From Rotaria socialis (lineage: Eukaryota > Rotifera > Eurotatoria > Philodinida > Philodinidae): a stretch of 64,000 bases of DNA. The stretch is taken from positions 124,001-188,000 of the forward strand of contig CAJNYU010004051.1 in NCBI GenBank assembly GCA_905331475.1, in the 5' to 3' direction. Shown in pieces: positions 36,045 through 50,500 of this stretch. Under the pieces are notes generated by a model. It did not search any database. It saw nothing but the letters and a program-made list of their open reading frames with translations, and was not told where the DNA came from. The position numbers and the translations under genes are program-made. Positions within the stretch are counted from its first letter, which is position 1, and each line of letters begins with the position of its first letter.

Positions 36045-38539
36045 AACAAAAAAGAAAATACATACCTTTTCGTTGGTATTTCTTTCTTTTTTTAGTAATC
36101 TCTCTGTATGACTGCGTTTATTCTTTCTTTGCTTTTTTTTTGATTTTATACGAATTGTATCTATTTGTTGGCGGTCAGATAGACATTGTCTTATTCAGTG
36201 TTTTTGTTTATGGGAAATATATCAAAATGAATTATAGAAAATATTTTCTATTTTGCACGGATAAAAGTAATTGCAAGCGAATCCATTGTAGACAGATTGA
36301 TACAATAGAAAATAAATTAAATAGAACCTCCTCAAAAAACATTTGAATTACAATGCTTTGTACAAAAAAAAATATATCTTATTTCTAAAAAAGACTATTT
36401 TTGTCTACATTTGAGTTTTTTTTATTGAAATTAACAATACAATTCTATGCGTATGAAATGCGTCACATTATGAAAATATTCTACAGAAATTTATTTAATC
36501 AATCGAAAGCATTATTCCGATAGTAGCGAGTTTCTCATAAACATCAACTTGAGCGTGCTAATGTTTTGCGTGACAATAATAAAGAATGAAAAGGTAGCTT
36601 AATTTACAATGATATCATTAAGTGACAAATCATTTCTATTAATAGACCTGTTTCTCAGGATTTAGTTATACTTTATAGTTGACGATGATGAGGTGGAAAT
36701 TCCACGACCAAAGATATATATCTTTTTTTTTTATGTACATAATTTTGACTCCACTGAGTACCGTTTTCATAATTCATGATAGTTCTTTAATGCACATATT
36801 TTTGCTTTGAAATCTGATGCACTTGGACAAAAAAAAAACATTTAACTTCTATGATTAATAATTGAATCTAACATTTTCTACAATGTCATGCGTTAGGAAA
36901 AAACTAGTGCCCTTGGCAAAAATGACCGTTTCAGATAGACAAATAAAAATGTAATAACTGGGTAAAATTACAACTCACTTAATTTGAAAAATAAATTGCA
37001 GCCAAAGAATATTTCTGTTTAGAAATGAATATCTTCATCAGTAGCAGCTGGAAACTTCATTAACATCATGAGTTAAAAATGAAAGGAAGTCATTTATTTA
37101 ATGATTGAAGTCTAAACACGACACTTTCTACTCTTCCTAATGCATAAACCATGCGTAATAAAATTTACTTTTCAAGGTCTTTCTTTACAACTAAAACAGA
37201 TCCATGCAAACTTTTTAATCTATCTCAAATGTTTGATATCACAGAGTACATGAGCAGCATTCATGTTCATTCATTTTTAATCTTTTTTCAGAATGCTATT
37301 GCTAAATTATAGCAACGCATGAGAAACAACTTGTTTTAACATGGTTTTTAGTTCGCACAGAGGCCAAGTGAATTCCTTTTCTTTTTTTGAGAGATTGTAC
37401 GCACTGAAATAAAATACGCTTTTGTTGAGGGGTGTCCAAAGACTGAGGATTAGGAATTCCTCATCAGTTCCCCTACAGTTCTTTGCATACTAAAGGTAAA
37501 AATATGGAATATTCACGATAATTTTTGTTCTTACACTCATTTTCGCTTGAAAATTTGTGAGAATCCATGATTTCATGCAAAAAATATTTTTAAAACAGCA
37601 ATATCGCAACTTTCGCGAATGGTGGAGTTGTGAGGAAACCCATAGTTGATTCCCATTTCCTCTAGGAATTATCACAGCGACACGGACAATTCTTCGGCAC
37701 ATTAGGGATTCCTATTTCTCAGTCCTTGGACACTGCTGAAATAAATACAAGTAAAATATTCTTTCAGTAATCAACTCTTCATTGCATAATCGTCGCCAAC
37801 GCAAAGAAGTTCAATGGTATGCATCCATTTGTCATGCTTCATGTTCTTATGCTCTTCGAGCAAATATGTGTGTTGAAAAGTTACCATAGACGTAAGAGAC
37901 GAGTTTTATACCATGAAAGCAACCCATTCAGATAGTCACTTTTATGTTTACTTCAAAGAATAAGTTCCAATTATGTAAGATTGAAATTATTTTCTGTGGT
38001 CGATTGCCAGAAAAGGTGAGCATGTATATGAGCGCGAAGGTAATATCTGCCATAGTTCAGTTGAATTGAATAATCAAATCTTGTTTTATTTCTAATTTTT
38101 TCTAAAATCTTAATCCTAATTCTACTATCAAAATATTCAACGAACAAAAGCAATTACATTGAAATAGAAAGAATCCACCAACATTATTCGTTTAATAATT
38201 TTTTACAGAATGATGAGTAGAATTTCTGTGAATAATGTCGATGGTACATCAAATGTTCATCAATTATTCAAATTACAGTAATAGTAATCAAAATAATAGG
38301 TCATTAAAACTGATATATTTCACAAAAAGTAACTTTCAGAGTCGGGTGCTGTCATATATATCTTTCTCTGTATTATATAAATCAATAAATGCAAACAGAA
38401 ACAAAAAATCATACAAATTTTCATCTGATTAACTGTAAATTTATTTGTTCTTTGTCCTTGACTCACTTTCCCTATTTCATTAATATCAGACAAATTCTGT
38501 CTAGATGTATTTACATGATATCGAAAGTAAAAATGTAAA
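36045..38539. other. Non-coding region between convergent genes
   Basis: AT-rich sequence containing the 3' ends of the MYND gene and the myosin. It holds one inverted-repeat element (37432-37735). Short open frames show no domain. Confidence 0.55.
37432..37735. mobile_element. MITE-like element with terminal inverted repeats
   Basis: The left end reads gtgtccaaagactgagg followed by attaggaattcct. The reverse complement of the right end reads gtgtccaaggactgaga followed by aataggaatccct. That makes an inverted repeat of about 30 bp with a few mismatches around a 300-bp, non-coding body. A second, decayed copy of the 3' half is at about 1801-1895, so it is a dispersed family. I cannot find a clean target-site duplication, so the superfamily is not assigned. 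Confidence 0.75.
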
Positions 38540-41500
38540 TTACAATATTGTACTAGTCGGATCATTGCATGATGTGGATCCTGGTCTATGAAATTGTTGA
38601 GAATCAGTCTTTCTCTCCAACGCTGATGCTAGACTTCGGCCAATAAAGCTCAAATAGCGTCCAGCTAATGCAACAAGATCTTGCGCCTAAATTGATAGAA
38701 AAGTGCTTCATGCAATATCGTAATTATATTATACACAATTCTAAACTAACCCTATCAACTTGACATTGGATATGGCGAGGTTGATTCAAACTGCCGTATT
38801 TAACATCGATTGCATTTTGACGACGACGAATTGAAACCACATCGTTGTAGGGTATGGAAAAAAGAGTTTCCTAAGATCATTGTACAATAGAAAATATATG
38901 CTTGATACTCGTAATTCAAGAGCAAGTTTATTATTTACTCGTGTATCTATATCAAGAAATAAAATTCCACTTTTAGAAATACCAATTATACAAGGTGATC
39001 GAATTGATGCATCATCTACTGACTACAAAAAAAGAAAAACGGAATAACTAAATGAGTATTATAAAAAAAACAACAGCTAATGATTGACCTGAGCGGGGAA
39101 AAATGTCACACCAAAAAGAGACGATGCTTGAATAACAGCTAGATAGAATATGGTTGATTCAAATAGAAGACAAAATATTGTAATATTTACTTAGAAATTT
39201 TAATTTCGCTTCCATTGTTGTCATCGCTTCGACCGATGAATAAAGTTCTTCGTGCACTGTTGTTGTCCATACCTGAGGACGAATATTTTTCAACTTGAGT
39301 ACAGTAGCTGGAAGTAGATGTTTTACTTCTCGCCTTGAAAATCAAAATATTTCGATGAAACAACAATTCGTATAAATATATACATACATTGAAGGAAGAC
39401 CAATCTTATTCGAAGCACGATAATGTAGAGCAGCCATCAGTGCTAATTGATGCTACAATTACAAGAAATCAAAATATATTTATATCTTTTGAGATGTGTT
39501 TAATTTTCTATACCATAAGATCATCCGATATATGATTGTCTTTGATAGCAATCATGGTACCTTCAAATAATTCTGGCACAAGTTGATGATACATGAAATT
39601 GATAAACATTTCGGATTTGTCATTATTATCGAATATCATAGGAATATTAAACCAAAGCATACGCTTTATAATTAAATAATAATCAGTCATCTTTGATTCA
39701 ACACATTCACTAAGAATATCAAATAGATATTCATTTGGATTCAATAAACGTGATGGATTTTCTAGATAAGCACAATTTAGAGGTTAGTGAAAAGGAAATT
39801 TCTTTTGTCGTCAAAAATATTCACCCGTAGTACTGATAATAAAAATAGAATATTCATCATATTCTAAACTATTCGGCATATGCAACTGTTCACATACGAG
39901 ATTTAGACAATCAGCAATCACCTAAATAGAAACCATGTACAAAGGTGAAAACATTATTTTCTTCGAAAAGTTCATAAATATTTATTAAAACTTATGTTCA
40001 GTAGTCTACTTCATTCGCTCTAACACTCTATATCCTTCGTATGTATGAAACGTGACTGTAATTTTAATCTATCAAAACAGATTTATTTTTTCGAAGACCG
40101 ATAATTTCCTCCTAATCTACTTCATCCAATGAAAAATCAGTCACTAACGTCGACTGCAAAAAAGATCTATTGATTATCTCAAGTTATTTTAAATTAGACA
40201 AAAAATGAATAAATTATTGAAAGAAACTCAGCGAATGATTATAATTTCTATTGTAGAAACTTTATTGAAGCTATCTTTTATATAGCTACAAAGAACATCA
40301 CTGATAATATTGATTGAAAAAATTTACTTTTTACCAGATCGAAGGTGAAAGGGAGAGTGTTCGATCTCAAACATAAAATATTATGGAGATTTTACAATAG
40401 GAAACAAATGAAGATTTGTTATTTTTTTCTCATGTTCAGTCATAGTTTCAGTTATCAACAATTGATTACCGTCGATGATGTCGTCTTGAGAGTCAATGGG
40501 ACTCCTCCTGGTAATAGAAATATTTGACGTTTGCCTCCGTGTCGACCACTCTAAAATGTAAAATTAGTATTTTAACACCAAAAGAAAAGTTTTCCTACAG
40601 CTGCAAGTAGATCGATTTCCACTTTACTTGGCATATTTTTTCTGCCACCATATTTCAATGTTTGTTCATAATGATTCAAACATAGTTGAACTATCGCGAA
40701 TAAAATTTAAATAAAACATTACCTTTTTACAAATGCCTTCAAATGCCACTTACCTAATTTTTCATTTTGAATTATATTATCATTAAGATATTTAATAAAA
40801 TACGGTCTTAGATTTTCACTTGGAATGAAATAATTAAGTACAATCGCAAGTAACTTCCATCCGAGTTGCATACTATCTTGCTTTGCACTTTTATTATCTG
40901 TTAATTGTTTGATGATTTGACACATAATTTCATCAATTAATGCTCGATTTTTGTTCATATGCTGTCAAAACGAAATATTTTTATCTAGTATAAAAAGTTG
41001 AAATTAGACGAGTACTTTTAGAAGATAATATAGACAATCGGTATCAGTTTGGCCCCGTGACATCGCATGATCGCCCATAAATCGCATAATGGCTAAAAGA
41101 ATACCACTGTGATTTTTTCCGATTAAAAAATGAAGACAATAAATTTACCAATAAAAGCTTGTCGAACAGTACGATTTATATCGTTTGGCCCATGACGAAG
41201 GAGTGGTGACTGAATTGGATGCTACGAAAACAAGAGAAATTTATGTAAATTATCATTTTAGTCTGAACATAGTTTTTGATAACTTTGTGAGAAATTTCTA
41301 TATAATGGTCTAATATGAAAACGTTGCTGTATGTTTTAGTCTGTTTCAAGCTAGGTGGCGCATTTGTAGAAAGGAAAAGACTTGTGTGTTAATATTCAAT
41401 CTATATCGAGTCGGCTGGTTTCCAAACTTACAGATCGAATTATTGAATCGTTACAATAAGATCTGGAGGAGTGAAATTGAATTGATGGCGATAATTGTAT

Positions 41501-44500
41501 GTGAAAGTATATTTAAAGGAAAATTCTAGTTTTCTTTATTCTTTACATCAAAATGATGCCATTTCGATACATATTTTTAAATAAAGGCAATACTGCAGAT
41601 CACAAGTATTATATTGCTCATTGTCTCAAGCCTTCTATCAATGGCTTATGTAAACTAAGATAGTGAAAATATGCAAATCAAATCAAATTACTCGGAATTT
41701 GCACGAATAATTATAGCTACTTGTTTTGATGATTTATTGAAAATGAGATGACGAGTACTTCCCAGCTGCTATTAAATCCTCATCATTCTTTTGATTAACT
41801 CGAAGTAAATGTAAAACAAAAACTTACTTTTGACCATTTAAGCAATTCATTATAATCTTGCCATGTGCATTCTGACAAAGAGACAAAATAGAATTAATTT
41901 AATACGAATAGAAACAAAGAATAGTACCTGAATTCTTCGACGTTTTCTTGGATTGCCTTAATACAGAACTACATGTTCTTTTATATCGTTTAGAATAGAT
42001 ACTATTTACCGTCTGCTTGGAACATGAAAATTTTTTAATGCAAATTCTATCATAGAATATCCACCCGGCAAGGTAGATAGATTTGGGAAAATGACATCAT
42101 TCTGTGTTGGTTTTGGTGTATGCATGTCAAATGAAGTCGATGGAATAAGTTCACTGAATGTTTGACTGCAACTCACAAAACTACATTGGCTTGACGATTT
42201 CAATAAATCACTTGTATTTGATATTAAATGTGGTGATACTTTTTCATAGTGATTTTTCTTTTTAAATACAAAAAAAGATGCATACAATTGTTTCTAGTAT
42301 ATAGATCAAAATAAATATAACCAAATGAATGGCTATGATTAAAATTTTAGCTAAAAACTGTTATTATCGGTGGTTGCATTAAACAGTTTTTTATTTGTTA
42401 CAAGATACAAAGCGAGTTTGATATCTAGAGATCGAAGGTTGTTCTATTAAATTCTAGATTTTTCTGGTTTCTATCTCATGTAAAATAATAGATTTAATTT
42501 TTCTATTTCATAATAGAAGTAGGCGAACTTTCAAAGTAGATAATTCTAATTGAAATCTGTACGTACATTTTCGTTTCTAGAAGTAATAAGTTAAAACGAA
42601 TAACATATCAGGCTGCTGGAATTTCTTTAACTCGGAAACAAGACTCAAATTGTATTGTAAACAGTGATTTTGAATCAGTAAATAATTTTATTAAGTGGAA
42701 TTTCAGCTGCAAAATACTCTTCCAATTCAATAACGCTTTCACGATACGTGTGCGTATACTGAACTACGCAAGTCGTATCTAGTAGAACATACCGAATAAT
42801 TCAAAAGCTTCTGTAGTATGACGTAGAATATCAGACTCGATAAATTTGCTAGTCATAAAATTGTATAGATCGCCTTGGGACTTTTCTTACTAGTCGTATC
42901 AATGATTTACAATTCACTTATATATTGATACTTGCCTGATTCGGTGTAAAGGTGCGTTTAATTCTATCAGGTCGAGCTTCTTTTAAGAATTTATCAATCA
43001 GTTGTATAATTTTTTGTATCTATAAATAAGAGAAACAAAAAATGGATTTTTTTGCTGTTGGGAAAATGTTTTTCATGAGATATACTCGGTGTGAATGTAC
43101 GGTGATTCGTTTTTTTCCTACGCGTAAATCAATCGTAGAACCATTACGGATTGGTGAAAGTTGTTGCAAAGTATCAAATGGACATGTTTCAAGTACTTGT
43201 AGAGTATCCGATTTGTTTTTTGTTCGAATTCGTTTAATAAATCGAACACCTGAATGCGAAACACCTAGCATTTGTATTTCGCCAGAGTGAAATTTAGGTA
43301 TCTTGAATAGAAAATCACATGGAACTAAAGATTTCTGATTGCTACAATAAACATACAGAGACAGGAAAAAATCGACAAAAGTATGTTGCCCATTGTCGTG
43401 CCTGTTCAATAATTGCTTTTTTGATTGTTAATTTATTGATTAAATTTATGTCATCAATGACTCGAACATCATGTGATGCTAAATGAAAAACAAATTCTAT
43501 TTTACTCGGCATTTTTTAACGAATAAATTACATAGAAATGTTTTCATATTCGTTCGTTCTGATTCGCTTATACGAATGCATATTGCTGAGAATGTATCAT
43601 ATACAATTTGTAGATATAGTAAATCAATTAGAAGTGGTTGATCAAATGGTTCGATCGGTGAAAAAACCTTTGATTCAATTAAATAAATTTTCTTTCACAA
43701 TAATGAATATTTCTATACCTCTTTTCGAATTTTTAATTTCCATGGAATATTGTGATAAGTTAAAAAGCCACGTGTTGGCAGCGATGGAGCTCTATTTGAC
43801 ACATTTACTACATCGATGACAGTAGGACCGACTTCTAAACATATAAAAAAAATCATTCATCAAATAGATGATCAACGATTTGAAGTAAAATGCAGAATTT
43901 TTCAAATACGAAAATATGATAGAATAGTTCTATCTAAGCCATACTATTCACCACAGCGCTAGCAAGATGCTTATTCAAAACAGCTCAGTTTCGTCTCGCA
44001 CTCTCGGTAAAAACATCTTCAGAAGCAAATTATTTGATTTTTCCGAAATAGAAAATGCTTATCGATAAGTTCAGTTGTATTCGAGAATATGAGCTCATCC
44101 AACCGGAGGTTTTTAATCTGCTGACAATTGTTCTTAAAATTCTCGTAGAGAAATACATGATTTATATTTTCTTAGCTGCATGTTTTAGTTGCTATTTGTC
44201 TTGCCAGTATTATTCAAATTAGGATCCTAAAATTTCAGAAATATGTAACTTATACGACGGAAAACTTTTGACTATTCTACTGGTATCACTCTGACTTCGA
44301 AGCAGACAGATCTAAGTTGAATTCATAATTTCAAAATAGTTAACTGTTTTATTATTTTCTTAATAGGATTTATAAATATTCTTTTCGCATCGTTCTTACC
44401 TGCAAATGATGGCTCATCAGTATGTTCAAATAGTTTTTTGCGAAGCTCAAAATTTTCTTTTCCAATCCTAGAATCAAAGAAAAAAGTCCACATTCTTGCT

Positions 44501-47500
44501 ATTCATTTGATTGTTTACAAACATTGGTGTCATTGTCTTATGAAATTCTTGTTTTGGTGATTGATTTCGAACAACAAGTTCACCTGTCGATGGATCATCA
44601 TCTTCAACATTATCTGACAAGTGTGATACACGATCAACTGACGTATTGGTTAACGAAGATTTTCTCGGCTGATCATTCGCTGGTGATGATGGGACTTTGT
44701 CGTCCGACTGTGAACGTCTAGTGTTCTGACTTTTTGACTCCACAGTTAATTGTTTTATATTGTGAGCACTTTGAGAACGTTGAGAAGTATCTAGAGATGT
44801 TGGTGAAGTTTCATTGCTTGAAATGATATTCATGGATTGTTTTATCTCTTTTTGGATTGTTTTATTGCCATGAATTTCTTCTTGGATACGACGCTGTACC
44901 AGCATACGTCTAAAGAATGACAGAGAAAAAGATATTCGAAATAAAAAATTACAGAAAATCAAACCTTTGCTGATTAGCATTATCTAATTCTTCTGCATTG
45001 AGTGGTGGTGGCCAACGAATTTTACCTATTCGCACTGTTTTGGCTCGTAGATATTTTTGAGATTCAGGAGAACGCCGTGTGATTACATTTGATGTAACTT
45101 TGATTGCAAGTCGACTTAAATAAAATCAAGGATATATAAAATCTTTTACATCCGTGGTAAAACTAGTAAGTAAGTGCAAGATAGTAGATCCATTTAGTAT
45201 CTCAAATTTATTTGATTCAATAGGGCTTATTTTTCTCTCATTGGCAGAGAGCTGATGAAAGTTTTGTTTTTGTTTATAAAAGAATCTATTCGAATTTCAT
45301 ACCAACGCTATCCCGCGTTAGCCTATTCACTATTGTAGAAACTCAGACTAATTCAGCCCGATTTACTTGACTTTAATTAAAGTGTTGGACAGGTACAGAC
45401 ACTTTACAAAGTGTTGTAGAACTAATAATGAGAATAGTAATCATACAGCACATTTCCTCTTTAACTCAATCATCTGACAGCGAACTAATGTCAACGACCT
45501 GCAGTTCAACTAAGAAATGTACGATGTGAAGTATAAAAAAAATAGCTAAGCTGGTAGAGTTTTTCTTCACTGCGTTGGCTAATTAGTATTAATTGAGAAA
45601 AGTATTTCTACTGAATAAGAAACTTTGCAGATTTCTCAACATAGCCAAGTTACTAGTGGATCATCGTTAAACTTTGAAACGAACAAGATATTGTGATGAA
45701 AAATTATTTTACTTATTGCTTGTTACTGAATTTTCTTTTGAGACCGGCTGTTTTTTTGATTGATCATTACGTGTGGATACTAAATCTAATTGTGACATTG
45801 AAAGACGTTCGACTTGAATATTGGCTTTTTTTGGTGCTATGGGAGATGGATTTGATTGTGTTTCAACTTCATTTTCTTCGATTATAGTTGGCGTTTGTTT
45901 CGACGTATTTAATTGGTTAGGAGATATTATTTGTGAAATATATTTTTCTGGATTATCTAAAAATTTCAATCATATTAATAGTTTATTCGTTTTTATGTTG
46001 AACGTAGCCGCTTACAGGGCATTGAGTCAGATTGGTTTGTTTGATCTGTCTAAATAGTTAATGATTTAGTTTTATTTCAACATAAAAATGTTTTTTTTCC
46101 TGAAGAACTCACCGGATTGCTATCATTGGTTGATGATTTTAAGTAGACTGGGAGATATTTCTTCCCACTGATGTTAATAACTGGTACAAAAACAGGTCCA
46201 TTAGGGCTAGTGGATTCTAGTAATTCATTTGGTTTCGTATTCGATGATGTTGTGGCAAAGCATACAGACGGATTGATTGGAATAAGTTTTATATTTTTTT
46301 TATCTTTTGATTGAAAAAAATTATGATCGATAGCCGACGAATCCAGGATGATAAAATTAATTATTTATAAAAACGTACATATCTAAAATTTGGCGTAAAA
46401 TATATACACAATTAAGTTAATATCATGGTTATGTATTTTTCTTTTGTCTTTTTCTAAATTTAGAATGCTACCGAATGAGGATAGCATTGATTTACAGAGT
46501 CAGAATGTTTAACAACATGCTTTTGTTCATTACAGTTAGTAGAAGAGGGTTGACGTATTCGATCAAATCGTTGAGTACGACGAAGTCCACTTGGTTGACG
46601 ATAGAAAACACGATGCTTCGGTTTTTCAATAAATTTGATATAATCACTTGTGTCATCCGTTTCCGTTCGACTTGAATAGCCAATTTGAGGGAGAATAAAT
46701 TTATTTTCACTTGTAAACGACGAAAGGCTTTGATCTGTTAGTGCTGTATTATTATTGTTGTTTGTATTTAATTGTTGAATACGTTTTTTCTTTGTTTTCT
46801 GAGTTTTTTTTTGTTCTGAACTTTCTTTTTTTTCTTGTTTTGCTTTCTTTTTTGGTCCTTTTTGCTCCTGGACATTCGATGAACGAATTGTTGATTTTTT
46901 CTGTGGATGATTTTTATTCAGTAAAGTTGCTAGGCCACTGCGACGCGCTGATGGATCAATGCGACTATTGGATATCATTTGTAAACGATGTTGATCCAGT
47001 GTTGACAGTGCTTTTGTTTTATTGATTTTCTTTCCTAAATTTTTTGGATCAAGTGCACGATCGAAGAGATCATCAAGAAATGCTTCAACGTCAGATTTAT
47101 GACATGGCAATGGAAGATCAGTGATAGTAGCAATCGATTCGGAATCAAATCTATAAAATAGAATATTAGAATAATTTGGCTTTTATTTTACGCTGTCACT
47201 TACATGGTATTTCCTTGTTTTTTAGCTTGTGGATATCCTCCTGCTTTTGGCCGTACCATTTTGTTTTTTACAAATCTAAATAAAATTATTACGATCATGG
47301 ATATTGCAATTTCACAATGAAATTTTAGTTCTGCTGGGACTATCATCTACATGTCTATTTAGAATGTTTCAGTTTGGATAATACGAGAATCAACGTAAGT
47401 TTTATCCGACTATACATACGCATAGGTATTGTCTCAAATGAAAAGAATTAATCCTTGTAGTAGTGATTCAATGGGTAAGTGTGCTTGTAAATAATGGCTT

Positions 47501-50500
47501 TATTCATTTTTTTCCGACTGCTTTAGACCAGTCCTAGATATAGATAGACGATTCCTAGAAACTGATCTCATCGTATCCGCATCAGAAAAAAACTAGTATT
47601 GCATTCGATTGATTTCTAATTTACTTAGTTCCTGATTTTGTAATATCTTTTGTTGGTGAATTTCTTCTTAGTTGTACATCATCAGGTTCATATTCAGTTA
47701 GATCAGGATGAGCATCTCCATCCGAATAGACACTTGATAGGTGATACTCATCATTATGACCATTCTAAACATAACAGAAATAAATCAAGCAAAACTGTAA
47801 TTAACAATTTAACATACAACTTTTGTTCTATGTTGAATAGATGAACCTAGAACAGGAAATTTCATTAACGTTAGACATAAAATCAATTCTTACCAATTTT
47901 TTCATATTGATTTAAATTTGCTGGTATATCTGAACCACCAGAAAATTCTCCATATAATAATGCTGGATTATCTACACCATTATATTCACTAAGAAGAAAA
48001 AACAAAAATGTAGATATTTCCATGTTGATCTTAACAATATTTCATGATACTAGGAATGCTCAAGACAAGAGAGAAGCATTACATGCAAATTTTCGTCTCA
48101 TGCGCAGTCCCATGCATGACTAAAAATATATTTTCAAGCCATGTATCTCTACCTAACAGTACGTGTTGGTGGTGGAGGTAATGATGGCGTTTTATGAGAT
48201 TTTTGTGCATAATGATGTTGCTTTGTTGAACGGAAACAACGTAAAGCAGGTATCTTGGACATAATATGTCCACCACATCCTGGATCAACCATAGAATGTG
48301 ATGATGATGTAAACGTATTTGTTTTACGTATTGAACCTTTACGTTCATTTGTTAAGGATTGTCTCGATTTTGGATTTGTTGTTTTACCTATTGACGATTG
48401 ATTACTTAGTTGCACTCTTTTTTCAACAGGTTTTATTTCATCATCAATTTTTGGTTTTTCTTTACCCGACCGTGACGATGATGGCAATGGTGGTAATGGT
48501 GGTGTTTCTTGATGCGCCACTTTATTTATTTCAGTTTTCTGTATAGGAATTTCTTCTTTTTCTTCTTCTTCTTCTGCTTCTTGTTCTGGACCATCTGTCA
48601 TTGAATATACGCTGTGTGCATCAGCTTTTAACAGATCTTTTATAGTCGGTGGTGGTGGTGGAAACGTCTGAGGTTCAGCATGACTTTCAAATGATGATAT
48701 GGAGGAATTCGATTTTTTACTCATCAAATCATGATAAACAGGCGAATGATGTTTAGCATAACTTTTTTCAGTCTCATGTTGATCAACACTACTGAAACGT
48801 CTCGGATATTTGTATGGCGATGAATTATTTGATGATGAAATAGTTCGACCAGTTTTTGATAAACGACTTGAACGAGAATTATCGACTTTTAAAAACCATT
48901 CTTTCGATCTATTTTATTTTTTAGATTTTTATTATGCATTTTTTTTAGGTCATCAAAAGAATAAACTTCTTTTTCTTTTCTGATCTGTATTTATAAGAAC
49001 TCACCTGACTGTTGTACGATTATGACGACGCTTTTTGCATTTTGATGAACGATCATAACCATCATGAACAAGAAAAAATGATTTACAAACTGGTGAACAC
49101 GGAGGAACTTCTAATTCACCAATCAAATCAAGGACATAATCATGTCCCATAAGTTCTATTTCATTATCATTATCGTCTAATAGTACAGTCCATCCGGAAC
49201 AATTATCTTTTAGTATACCACGTGATGATACCAATTCATAGGCAAATTGTTCGCCGGTCATCCATGATTCAACTTCACCCATCGCTTGAAAAGCTAATTA
49301 AAGTAGAAGAAGTTTGTTTTGTTCAATTCTTGTGGAATAAAAATAACTCATTGGGATATTGTATTTTTTGCCTATCTACTGTGGGATCTGATTGTTTTAC
49401 AAAACGCATTAGAAATTCCACAGCGAAATCATTTATATGAGTCAGACCGAAAATTTATTCACATATAATCTATAAAAAATATTACTTACTATCATAAAAT
49501 TCTGCTTGAAGTGCCATTGGAGCCGAATGCTTATTAGCTGACCATTCCAATTGTGTTGATGGATATGTTCTTGAAGCATCAGTAGAAGCTGCTGCTAATA
49601 ATTTTCGTTTGCCTAATTCATTAATTGATGGATTTTCTTCTGACACAAATCTAACAAAAGAGAAAAACATGAATAGAAATCAATCGCATTCGAAAGTAAA
49701 ATACTTGAATAAATATTTATGAAATTTTGGTGACGGTGAAAAACAGCCAATACAATTAAACATTAAAAGCCAGGCTTTATCTAATTTAATTAAATCAATA
49801 TTATTCCACGTTTGATTTATTATTTGAATTAGGATTTCATCACGTAGAATTTCATTCATTAAACCCTTCAATAAATAAAAAGAATTATTTAGAAAAGATA
49901 ATTCAGCGGTCTGCTTTTTAACATACCATTTGTACGATATAATCACCTAATGCTCGATCTTTTTTGGCATCATGCTCCGATGTATTTATAAAACGTAAAA
50001 TCTATACCATTCAATCGATAGAGTTTTTAAAAAAATGAAATATTTTCTAGCTTACTAATTTAAATAAGGTTACTGCTAATTGAATATGTTCTTGATCATT
50101 TATATTTTTTGTAAATGGCTCTTTGATTGGGTTTAATATACGATCCCATTTCATGCAAAGCTAGTATCAGGTGATTGGAAATTTTATAAAAATGAATATA
50201 GACAGATTAAAATAAACATACATTAGTATTTTCTTGAATATATTTCATAAACGAAGATGTTTCTGAAGTATTGCTTGCTGGAAGTACATGCTTTTCGGAA
50301 GGAATAACATTTGTCGATCGTGAAGTTTCAGTAATGTTTTGTTCGCTATGTGGCTCTTGCCAAGCTATAAAAGAGAATATTTATGTGTAAGTGGATGGTA
50401 TTTCATGAAATAAAATGATTTATGAGAATAGACGTCGAGTTCTCAAAAACAAAAGAAAATGAGAAATTCAATACTCAATTCTAAATAGTGCAAATATCTA

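Noticed and set aside
37490..37702. Minus-strand 70-residue frame inside the inverted-repeat element
   Set aside because: It lies wholly in the non-coding body of the element, shows no transposase motif, and is not preserved in the second copy.
43538..43819. Plus-strand 93-residue frame inside the myosin locus
   Set aside because: It is antisense to two genuine myosin XV exons (PWKLKIRKE and ISESER blocks) that match the vertebrate protein.
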